A DNA stretch of 13,017 nucleotides, from positions 1-13,017 of the forward strand of contig CALFEW010000846.1 in assembly GCA_937958365.1 (NCBI GenBank). The letters are read 5' to 3'. Position 1 is the first letter of the stretch. Each line of letters starts with the position of its first letter. Below the pieces are notes generated by a model, which saw only the letters and a list, made by a program, of their open reading frames with translations, made no database searches and was not told the origin of the DNA. Shown here piece after piece: positions 7,883-13,017 of the stretch. The stretch is from an uncultured Chloroflexota bacterium (lineage in GTDB: Bacteria > Chloroflexota > Anaerolineae > Promineifilales > Promineifilaceae). Both the position numbers and the translations under genes were made by a program.

Positions 7883-8570
7883 GCGCTGTTTGGCCTTTTA
7901 GATCCTTGTCTTCCATTTCCCAGGCGTGGTCCAGGGTATGAAAGGCTGTGTGCCGAATCAGGAACCGCAGCGGCCATTTCGCCCTGCTGCCAGCCATCTT
8001 GCCCTGTGAATGATAGTCGCGTATGGCCTGGCAGTAGGCCTCGCGATGCGCTTTCAGTCCCTCGTCAGTCAGCATCGCGCCATCAGGAGTGAGTACCCCA
8101 ACCCCACTTGCCCAATCCTTCTCGGCGGCAAACGTATGTTGGACGATGCGATCCCGGTCTCGCCCGCCGCCGCGGGGTCCCTTCTGCATCTCAGCCGACA
8201 CCCGCCCGCGCACAGTGTCAAAAAACGCCCAGCACGCCTGCATCAGCCTCAGCTCACGCTCCAATTCATCATGCGACATGTCTTGCTGGTCAATGCTTGA
8301 AAACGCGAACGAGATACCCCAGAAGTCCGTTGATCCCGTTCCTGGATACTGCTCGACTACGTTGATGTCCTGGACAATGTCAAACGCGGCGTTCAGGCCA
8401 GCCAGCTTTAACACCTGTGAATAGCGCGGCATATAGGAACGCAGTCTTTCGATTGCCTCTGCCTGGGTCTTTGCCCCACGTTCAAGGCCAGGCCAATCAG
8501 GTGCTACGGCCACCACTTTCTTGCTCTTTGGCCCAATTTCTAATGTCACCCGCATACGGTTATTCGTCAC
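7866..8570 (-). CDS. Two-part protein: HicB-like N-terminus plus DinB-like C-terminus
   Basis: The protein has 234 residues from the chosen GTG start. Residues about 6-50 (MRVTLEIGPKSKKVVAVAPD then WPGLERGAKTQAEAIERL) resemble the HicB/UPF0150 antitoxin fold, in which VxxPDxPGxxxxGxTxxEAxxxL recurs. The rest is helical with GPRGGGRDRDRIVQHTF (H145) and a final IRHTAFHTLDHAWEMEDK (H207, H211, H215), like the metal-binding helices of DinB four-helix proteins. Similar uncharacterised proteins are known in Actinobacteria and Chloroflexota. GTG 8570 is preferred because GGAGG precedes it by 4 bases; ATG 8591, overlapping the upstream stop as TAATG, and ATG at codon 6 are alternatives. It is the last gene of a three-gene operon. 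Its activity is unknown; a thiol-dependent or metal-dependent transferase or hydrolase role is possible. Confidence 0.72.
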   Translation of the reverse strand: MTNNRMRVTLEIGPKSKKVVAVAPDWPGLERGAKTQAEAIERLRSYMPRYSQVLKLAGLNAAFDIVQDINVVEQYPGTGSTDFWGISFAFSSIDQQDMSHDELERELRLMQACWAFFDTVRGRVSAEMQKGPRGGGRDRDRIVQHTFAAEKDWASGVGVLTPDGAMLTDEGLKAHREAYCQAIRDYHSQGKMAGSRAKWPLRFLIRHTAFHTLDHAWEMEDKDLKGQTAHQPIG

Positions 8571-8574
8571 AGTT

Positions 8575-8579
8575 CCTCC
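8575..8579 (-). promoter_or_regulatory. Shine-Dalgarno site deciding the GTG start at 8570
   Basis: GGAGG on the minus strand lies 4 bases before GTG 8570 and inside the longer reading frame that would start at ATG 8591. It argues for the shorter protein. Confidence 0.6.
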
Positions 8580-8590
8580 AAAATAACGCA

Positions 8591-8941
8591 TTACTGCCGC
8601 AAAATCTTTTCCATTGCTTTGCCTTTGGCAAGCTCATCAACTAGCTTGTCCAGATAGCGTATTTTTTGCATCAGTGGATCTTCGATTTCTTCAACGCGCA
8701 CGCCACACACCACGCCCTTGATGAGCAAACGATTGGGATGCATGGTAGGAGCCTGATCAAAAAAGGTTTCAAAATCGTTTTCCTGTTCGATTTGCTCCTG
8801 TAAGCCCGCTTCGTCGTAGCCCGTCAGCCAGTAAATAATCTGGTCAACTTCCTCTTTTGTCCGATTTTTACGCTCCGCTTTTTGCACGTACATCGGGTAA
8901 ACGCCCGCAAAAGACATTGTAAAGATTCGATGTTTAGTCAT
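8591..8941 (-). CDS. DUF2200 family protein
   Basis: The 116-residue protein matches the DUF2200 (COG4898) pattern along its whole length: HRIFTMSFAGVYPMYVQKAE at 4-23, then EEVDQIIYWLTGYD, DFETFFDQAP, LIKGVVCGVRVEEIEDPLMQ, and the end IRYLDKLVDELAKGKAMEKI. It is full length. The family has no established function; members are small soluble proteins. The start ATG 8941 follows CGGAGGAAACACC, a good ribosome site. It sits 24 bases after the DinB-like gene, and its TAA overlaps by one base the earliest possible start of the next gene, so the three are probably one transcript. The pairing with DinB-fold proteins may hint at a shared small-molecule stress role; this is inference. Confidence 0.88.
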   Translation of the reverse strand: MTKHRIFTMSFAGVYPMYVQKAERKNRTKEEVDQIIYWLTGYDEAGLQEQIEQENDFETFFDQAPTMHPNRLLIKGVVCGVRVEEIEDPLMQKIRYLDKLVDELAKGKAMEKILRQ

Positions 8942-8965
8942 GGTGTTTCCTCCGTTTGGTTAGGG

Positions 8966-9427
8966 CTAAATCTCCACCCCAGGCAGACCAGCCGCGCCCA
9001 ACAGCAGCGATAGCTCCCCGGCGTGGGGCAGGTCGTGGTCGAGCAGCCCCCAGATTGTCTGCACGATCTGGGTCTTTTCTTCGGCAAGATCGTCGGTCGA
9101 GGAGCCGCTCATCAGGCAGTCAGTGATGTAGCGCCAGGTCAGTTCCAGCCCCTGCACAATCTCGACGGCCGTTCGCGGCAAATCATCCTCGTCGTCCCAT
9201 CGGTGCAGCGGCGTCAATTCGGTTGCCCACTCACCCAGCGTGTGGTGCAAATGCAAGGCGCGGCCAAAAACGATATGCTCGGCGATTTCGCCCGGCGTGC
9301 GCAGGCCGGGCAGCAGCCGCTGCTGCAGCTGCTCCTCGGTTAGCGGCGCGATGGCGCGCTTGAGGGCGTCTTGATAATCTTGCCAACTGTCAAAGACACG
9401 CGCCTCCGCGATGGCTGCTCTTGTCAT
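8966..9427 (-). CDS. DinB family protein (putative metal-dependent, stress-type)
   Basis: The 153-residue protein has the layout of the DinB/YfiT-like four-helix superfamily: a first helix DYQDALKRAIAPLTEEQL, TPGEIAEHIVFGRALHLHH with H51, and a C-terminal LLDHDLPHAGELSLLLGAAG with H131 and H135. These three histidines match the usual metal triad, so it may be active. Proteins of this group include bacillithiol or mycothiol transferases and DNA-damage-induced proteins of unknown role; it is not DNA polymerase IV. ATG 9427 is chosen because AAGGAG (9434-9439) lies 6 bases upstream; an earlier in-frame ATG (9469) lacks such a site. It is the first gene of the operon. One ACGGCCGT octamer lies at 9165. 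Confidence 0.82.
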   Translation of the reverse strand: MTRAAIAEARVFDSWQDYQDALKRAIAPLTEEQLQQRLLPGLRTPGEIAEHIVFGRALHLHHTLGEWATELTPLHRWDDEDDLPRTAVEIVQGLELTWRYITDCLMSGSSTDDLAEEKTQIVQTIWGLLDHDLPHAGELSLLLGAAGLPGVEI

Positions 9428-9461
9428 CTTTTTCTCCTTTCCACTTTTGCGCTCGTGAAAT

Positions 9462-9494
9462 TTCCCCACCTATCACCATAAAGATGTTGGGGAA
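9462..9494. promoter_or_regulatory. Weak inverted repeat upstream of the DinB operon
   Basis: TTCCCCA (9462-9468) and TGGGGAA (9488-9494) form a 7-bp stem with a 19-base loop, 35 bases upstream of ATG 9427. It could be a 5' leader hairpin or operator, or chance. Confidence 0.25.
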
Positions 9495-9551
9495 CGGCCG
9501 TACTGTGCCAACCACTTGTTCTCAGTTCTTTTTGGTCTGGTATAGCGAAAT

Positions 9552-9768
9552 CTATGTACCATCTGGGTCGGCAATATAGGCGTAGCGAATGCCTGTGGGA
9601 CTCATTGGCGATGGTTGCTCCGCCAACGCGGAACTCTACGTGTTCAGGCTTGCCTTCGCGAGGAAAGCGGTAGGTTTCGGCAAACCCCAGAATACGGCCG
9701 TAGAAGTCGATCCCTTAGGCAATGTCCTCAGAGTAGATGGTAAGCACTGCACTCAAGATTGTTGGCAT
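9552..9768 (-). pseudogene. Decayed VOC (glyoxalase/bleomycin-resistance fold) protein gene
   Basis: Read leftwards from ATG 9768 (GGAG 6 bases upstream), the frame gives MPTILSAVLTIYSEDIA, a TAA (9715-9717), then GIDFYGRILGFAETYRFPRE and GKPEHVEFRVGGATIANES. Near 9595-9603 it shifts frame into PTGIRYAYIADPDGT and a TAG. IDFYxxxLGF, an EHVEFRVG strand and YIADPDG are VOC-family landmarks. Normally about 50 residues separate the second and third, so an internal deletion has also occurred. With a stop, a frameshift, a deletion and a lost C-terminus, it cannot make a working protein. It lies upstream of the DinB operon on the same strand and may once have belonged with it. Confidence 0.75.
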
Positions 9769-10069
9769 AGAAAACTCCACAATTTTGACACCCTGTTAGT
9801 AGAACATATGTTTGCATGATAACACGAGCCGTAGAAGGTGGCAACTTGTACATTGAATGCTGAGTTACGGGATATTTTTTGTGGCTGGTGTCCGGGAATG
9901 AAGGAGTCGGTAGAGAGTTTACCGCTAGCCGTGTAGCCCCGGCTTTGAAATGGTCTCAAATACTGGCAAGCATCGTTGCTATTACCTGCCATAGTTCCAA
10001 GCCTTTCATACCATTTCCTGTTCAGGACAATTCACTGGGTTCAACAACTTCATTGTAGCAAACATGTTG
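9769..10069. other. Gene-free stretch
   Basis: I see no gene here on either strand. It lies between the regulator's stop (10070) and the start of the decayed VOC gene. The only notable signal is GAACATATGTTT near 9802-9813, close to the Gram-positive type LexA box GAACNNNNGTTC. I see no terminator hairpin behind the regulator gene. Confidence 0.5.
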
Positions 10070-10699
10070 TCAGGTCAGTCGAATAATTTTTCTTTTCAGG
10101 GCAGCCGTGACGGCCGTAGTGCGGTCATCAACCCCCAATTTCGTAAAAATATGCACAAAATGTGACTTGACTGTGGCTTCGGTGATGTGTAATTTACTGG
10201 CGATTGTCTTGTTGGAGTTGCCTTGCGAGGCCAGTTCCAATACCTCTACCTCACGGTGGCTCAACGTTTGTTTGGGTGTGTTGATCAGGTGGCGCGTGAT
10301 TTTGGCGGCGACCTGGGGGGCGTAAGCGACCTCACCCCGCGCCGCGCTCTGGACAGCATCGAACAAGGCTTCAGGCGGAGCATCTTTGAGCAAATAGCCC
10401 GTCGCCCCGGCCTTAAGGGCGGGTATGATGTCGGCGTCCGTGTCGTAGGTGGTGAGGACGATGATGCGTGCCTCCGGCTGCTGGGCGCGGATTTGCTGGA
10501 TGGCCGCCAGACCGTCCAATACTGGCATTTGTAAATCCATCAAGATAACGTCAGGGGTATTGGCCAGAGATAGGGAAACGGCCGTTTCGCCATTTTCGGC
10601 GGCGGCAACCACTTCAAATTCGGGTTGCGAGTTCAGGAGGGCCATGAGGCCGCTACGGACAACGGGGTGGTCGTCGGCGATCAATATCTGAATGGTCAT
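10070..10699 (-). CDS. NarL/LuxR-family response regulator
   Basis: This 209-residue regulator is full length. The receiver domain (about 3-120) has acidic residues D9/D10, phospho-acceptor D55 in DVILMDLQMPVLDG, T83 in VLTTYD and K105 in YLLKDA. The LuxR-type helix-turn-helix occupies about 145-203 (LSHREVEVLELASQGNSNK then TIASKLHITEATVKSH), ending DDRTTAVTAALKRKIIRLT. Phosphorylation by the adjacent kinase should drive dimer binding to DNA. Its ATG overlaps the kinase stop as ATGA (10696-10699), with GGAGGA inside the kinase gene, so the pair is translationally coupled. Targets are unknown; autoregulation or control of the nearby protease is a natural guess. Confidence 0.95.
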   Translation of the reverse strand: MTIQILIADDHPVVRSGLMALLNSQPEFEVVAAAENGETAVSLSLANTPDVILMDLQMPVLDGLAAIQQIRAQQPEARIIVLTTYDTDADIIPALKAGATGYLLKDAPPEALFDAVQSAARGEVAYAPQVAAKITRHLINTPKQTLSHREVEVLELASQGNSNKTIASKLHITEATVKSHFVHIFTKLGVDDRTTAVTAALKRKIIRLT

Positions 10700-11883
10700 A
10701 TTTCCTCCGCAATAGGCAGCGATACAGCAACGGCCGTTCCCTTGCCCAACTCACTTTCAATCGTCAATGTTCCGCCCAGTTCTTCTGCCCGCTCGCGCAT
10801 CGTTTTTAAGCCAAAGCCACGGCCGTTTCGTGATGTGTTGAACCCCTTGCCGTTATCCGCTATATCCAAAGCGAGCAAGTCGGGCATGTAGGAAAGGGTG
10901 ATGTTGACATCACGCGCCTGAGCATGTTTTTTGATGTTGTGCAACGCTTCTTGAGTAATACGAAGCAGGGCAGTTTCAATCGCTTCGTCGAGGGGATGGG
11001 GGGGGCCGGTAACGGCCGTTTCCACACGAACCCTATTTTCTGCCGACCAGCGAGCGGCCACACCTTCAATGCTTTCCACCAGCGACACACCTTCAAGCTG
11101 TTGCGGGCGCATATCCCCAATAATACGCCGCGATTCGCCGAGACCCTCACGAGCCGCCTGCTCCACCTGCTGTAAATGCGTCATCATAACGGCCGAATCA
11201 CCCAAACGCGCCGCAGACAAGTGCATAATGATAGAGGTGAATTCCTGTGCCAGCGTATCATGAATGTCGCGCGATAGCCGCTGCCGCTCGGCCAACACAC
11301 CCGCCTCCCGCTCCGCTTTTAACAATCTAGCCCGCGTCTGCGTCAATTCATCCAATAGGCGTTGACGCTCCATACTTTGGCCAATAAGTGCCGAGATGAA
11401 ATAGCCAATCAGGGTGACGATGAACAGCAACACCAAAATAATCACGATGATAATAAACCAATTTTCTGAGGAGTAGAGTAGCAGATAGAGTAGGAGGAAG
11501 CCTGCTGTTAGGGAAATCGCGACACCGATTGCCCAACGAATGGGTAAGCGAGTGAAGATCATAGGATTGTACATCGCTACCAGCATCAGGGATTCTACAT
11601 TTAACGCAACCAGTCCGCCCCATAGGGCGAAACCCACCAGAAAATACAATAACCCACGTCGGGGGGCATCCCACCATCGCATAATGGGCGTAGCGACGAA
11701 AGGAAGGTACCATAATGCCACCAGTGCCGAAAGTGTTAGAAAGAGGGGGAGAGAATCACCAAGCTGTCCACCACGGAGAGCTATAGCGACACTAATCGCC
11801 AGCGCGGCATAGCCTGTTAGATGCCAAACCCAATCCCACTGTTCCCACACTTCGCGCTTACTGTTTAACTCATTTTCTCTCAT
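10696..11883 (-). CDS. Sensor histidine kinase, NarL-partner type (HisKA_3/HATPase_c)
   Basis: The protein is 395 residues from ATG 11883. The N-terminal 165 residues hold about five to six membrane helices (near 23-36, 46-66, 77-95, 117-137, 143-165) without a large extracellular domain, so it may sense a membrane or lipid signal. A linker coiled coil (about 170-200) leads to the H-box LAERQRLSRDIHDTLAQEF with phospho-acceptor H208. The ATPase domain has ITQEALHNIKKHA (N316), DNGKGFN (D343) and GRGFGLKTMRERAEELGG. It is a complete, plausibly active kinase. A GTG eight codons earlier (11907) is rejected because it lies inside the inverted repeat. No Shine-Dalgarno site precedes ATG 11883, and a TATACT lies 6 bases upstream, so the mRNA may be leaderless. 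Confidence 0.92.
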   Translation of the reverse strand: MRENELNSKREVWEQWDWVWHLTGYAALAISVAIALRGGQLGDSLPLFLTLSALVALWYLPFVATPIMRWWDAPRRGLLYFLVGFALWGGLVALNVESLMLVAMYNPMIFTRLPIRWAIGVAISLTAGFLLLYLLLYSSENWFIIIVIILVLLFIVTLIGYFISALIGQSMERQRLLDELTQTRARLLKAEREAGVLAERQRLSRDIHDTLAQEFTSIIMHLSAARLGDSAVMMTHLQQVEQAAREGLGESRRIIGDMRPQQLEGVSLVESIEGVAARWSAENRVRVETAVTGPPHPLDEAIETALLRITQEALHNIKKHAQARDVNITLSYMPDLLALDIADNGKGFNTSRNGRGFGLKTMRERAEELGGTLTIESELGKGTAVAVSLPIAEEI

Positions 11884-11889
11884 ATAAAT

Positions 11890-11895
11890 AGTATA
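11890..11895 (-). promoter_or_regulatory. Possible -10 element (TATACT) of the kinase gene
   Basis: TATACT on the minus strand ends 6 bases before ATG 11883. That distance puts the transcript start at or next to the ATG, as in leaderless genes, and the ATG has no ribosome site. No good -35 is seen; the inverted repeat occupies that region. Confidence 0.4.
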
Positions 11896-11928
11896 AACCG
11901 TAACCACCGAATTTGGTGGTTACGGTTT
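11895..11928. promoter_or_regulatory. 14-bp inverted repeat between protease and kinase genes
   Basis: AAACCGTAACCACC (11895-11908) and GGTGGTTACGGTTT (11915-11928) are exact reverse complements separated by 6 bases. It starts 31 bases after the protease stop and directly abuts the kinase -10 candidate. It can be an operator for the regulator encoded in the same operon or a terminator/attenuator stem of the protease transcript. The following minus-strand bases ATACTATTTAT are U-rich but not a clean U-run. Confidence 0.65.
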
Positions 11929-11959
11929 GAGTTACATTTTCGCTCAACAGGATGGTTAT

Positions 11960-12664
11960 TTACAAATTGGGCGCCAAGAAAATCATCATGGAAGCAAATG
12001 GTTCGGCAAGGAGGACAGCAATGCTGTGGGCTAAAATCACGGGGGTGAGGCTGCGCTTACCCCACAAAAACAACCCGGCAAGTATAAGCCCAATAACCAC
12101 GCTGAAAATAAAGGCGAAGATGTTAAACCCGGCCCAAACGGTGTGGTAGAGGGCAAAGAGAACGGCCGAAGCCACCGCCTGCCCCCAGTTGGGAATCTGC
12201 ACTTCCCGCAGTTGGTTCATCAGCCAGCCACGCGCGATAATGTCCTCAAGCACCACGCCTGTGGCGGCTAAGAGTGCGGTCAGCACACGGAAACTACTGA
12301 TTTGGACGATATTGGCATCAGGATCAAATTGAAAAATGCCAAACAAAAATGAAGCCGCCCACAATAAGCCAACGATCACCCCCACAATATTTGCCCCTAG
12401 ACGAGAGGGAGCCCCCAGGCCGGCATAACTCAGTAGTTCCCGCAGGGACATGTCACTCAGCCGCAAGATAACGGCGATGATGATGCTGAACGCAACCAAA
12501 AACCAGACCAACATCCCGATGATTGACCCTTCAAGTGAGAGGCTCTGCCGCATTGTAGTGGGGATAGGGCCAAAGTTGGGGCCAATCAGCAAGAGTAAAA
12601 GGACAGTCACGATGCCAAGTCGCCGCCAAACACTGTTTCTATCGAAAACCATTTCATTTTTCAT
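11960..12664 (-). CDS. CPBP-family intramembrane metalloprotease (CAAX-protease-like)
   Basis: The 234-residue membrane protein has several helices and the three motifs of the CPBP/Abi family: motif 1 VLEDIIARGWL (E140, D141, R145; usually EExxxR, here ED), motif 2 FALYH (F170, H174), and motif 3 LAHSIAVLL (H213). The family includes eukaryotic Rce1 and bacterial proteins linked to bacteriocin immunity or processing of membrane peptides. The active-site glutamate and both histidines are present. The start ATG 12664 follows GGAGGAATAAA. It lies upstream of the kinase and regulator genes on the same strand, 76 bases away, so it may be their partner in signal processing or their target. This link is inference. 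Confidence 0.85.
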   Translation of the reverse strand: MKNEMVFDRNSVWRRLGIVTVLLLLLIGPNFGPIPTTMRQSLSLEGSIIGMLVWFLVAFSIIIAVILRLSDMSLRELLSYAGLGAPSRLGANIVGVIVGLLWAASFLFGIFQFDPDANIVQISSFRVLTALLAATGVVLEDIIARGWLMNQLREVQIPNWGQAVASAVLFALYHTVWAGFNIFAFIFSVVIGLILAGLFLWGKRSLTPVILAHSIAVLLAEPFASMMIFLAPNL

Positions 12665-12692
12665 TTTATTCCTCCAAAAGCAAGATGAGGAA

Positions 12693-12698
12693 AGTATA
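12693..12698 (-). promoter_or_regulatory. Possible -10 element (TATACT) of the protease gene
   Basis: TATACT on the minus strand lies 28 bases upstream of ATG 12664, the same hexamer as before the kinase gene. The -35 at 17-base spacing (TGATGC) is weak, so confidence is low. Confidence 0.3.
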
Positions 12699-12742
12699 GA
12701 TCAGTGGACTTTGGGGCATCATCTAGCTCCTGATGGGTTTTG

Positions 12743-12764
12743 TTATCCAACTTTTGATGGATAA
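12743..12764. promoter_or_regulatory. Short inverted repeat in the divergent gap
   Basis: TTATCCA (12743-12749) and TGGATAA (12758-12764) are exact inverted copies with an 8-base spacer. They lie between the leftward protease gene and the rightward chimeric frame. This could be an operator; the arms are short enough to be chance. Confidence 0.25.
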
Positions 12765-12841
12765 GGATCAATCAGTAAAATAGTGGATGGCAGGTGGCAA
12801 GTTTTTAACCCGCTGCTCGCTGCCTACCCCTGGAGATAATC

Positions 12842-13017
12842 GTGTCTATGCACCAACCAATCGCAATCGTCACCGATGCCAACCGTGGCATTGGTAAAGA
12901 AGTCGGTCGCCAACTGGGCAGCACGGTCACTATGAGCACCAGCAGCGGTGGCGTAGTGAGCGGCAGTACGGCCCGCTACTACCCCTTTGGCGGCTGGCGC
13001 ACGGAACCGACGGCCGG
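12842..13017 (+). pseudogene. Chimeric reading frame: SDR N-terminus joined to RHS/YD-repeat fragment (3' end outside window)
   Basis: From GTG 12842 (GGAG 6 bases upstream) or ATG 12848 the frame reads MHQPIAIVTDANRGIGKEV then GRQLG, the first strand, nucleotide-binding turn and helix of a short-chain dehydrogenase. TGxxxGIG has become TDANRGIG. Directly after QLG the frame turns into STVTMSTSSGGVVSG then STARYYPFGGWRTEPTAG, which is RHS/YD-repeat core sequence (YYPFGxWR). The join falls near CTGGGCAGCACG (12914-12925), where RHS genes typically encode HLGST, so a short shared sequence may have guided recombination. The frame is open to the window edge. A functional dehydrogenase is impossible; an RHS fragment given a new start is the likely state. 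Confidence 0.6.

Noticed and set aside
7553..8092. Plus-strand frame of 179 codons across two minus-strand genes
   Set aside because: It is antisense to the membrane-protein and HicB/DinB-like genes and has no domain-like features.
8966..9427. DinB name taken as DNA polymerase IV
   Set aside because: The 153-residue histidine-triad four-helix protein is unrelated to the Y-family polymerase that shares the name.
9589..9819. Plus-strand frame of 76 codons
   Set aside because: It is the complement of the decayed VOC gene, whose minus-strand reading carries recognisable family motifs.
11884..11907. GTG 11907 as the kinase start
   Set aside because: It lies inside the inverted repeat with no ribosome site; ATG 11883 gives a normal N-terminus.

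Overview
The window (about 57% G+C by eye) looks like a chromosomal segment of a Chloroflexota bacterium, probably an Anaerolineae-type lineage known mainly from metagenomes. The grounds are the style of the ABC sugar-uptake genes, SH3b domains inside a membrane protein, dispersed hairpin repeats of the GTAGAGACGTTGC and GTAGGGGC...GCCCCTAC types, an RHS fragment, and genes mostly coupled by ATGA overlaps. The taxon is inferred from gene content, not proven.

Region 1 (1-6928, + strand) is one long sugar or compatible-solute operon. It holds the end of a solute-binding protein, a MalF-like permease with two extracytoplasmic SH3b-like domains inserted after its first membrane helix, a MalG-like permease, a MalK/UgpC-like ATPase, a GH13_18 phosphorylase most like glucosylglycerate phosphorylase, and a GT4 glycosyltransferase. 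The likely theme is uptake and phosphorolysis of an alpha-glucoside such as glucosylglycerate, or making or remodelling a related solute. The substrate is inferred.

Region 2 (6929-7350) is a graveyard without an intact gene: an IS3-type transposase scrap on +, an IS630-type transposase scrap on -, a MITE-like element of about 124 bp with inverted ends and a nested double hairpin, and the last 21 codons of a LuxR-type response regulator.

Region 3 (7351-9427, - strand) carries a DinB-like protein, a DUF2200 protein and a two-part HicB-like/DinB-like protein packed as an operon, followed by a small four-helix membrane protein. A decayed VOC (glyoxalase-fold) gene lies upstream at 9552-9768.

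Region 4 (10070-12664, - strand) has a CPBP-family membrane protease, a NarL-type sensor kinase and its response regulator. A 14-bp inverted repeat lies between protease and kinase. The last 180 bases begin a + strand frame that joins the N-terminus of a short-chain dehydrogenase to an RHS/YD-repeat fragment.

Across the window the palindrome ACGGCCGT occurs about 27 times by hand count, on the order of 80 times the random expectation, in several reading frames and in genes of both orientations. It is the strongest signal that no gene explains.
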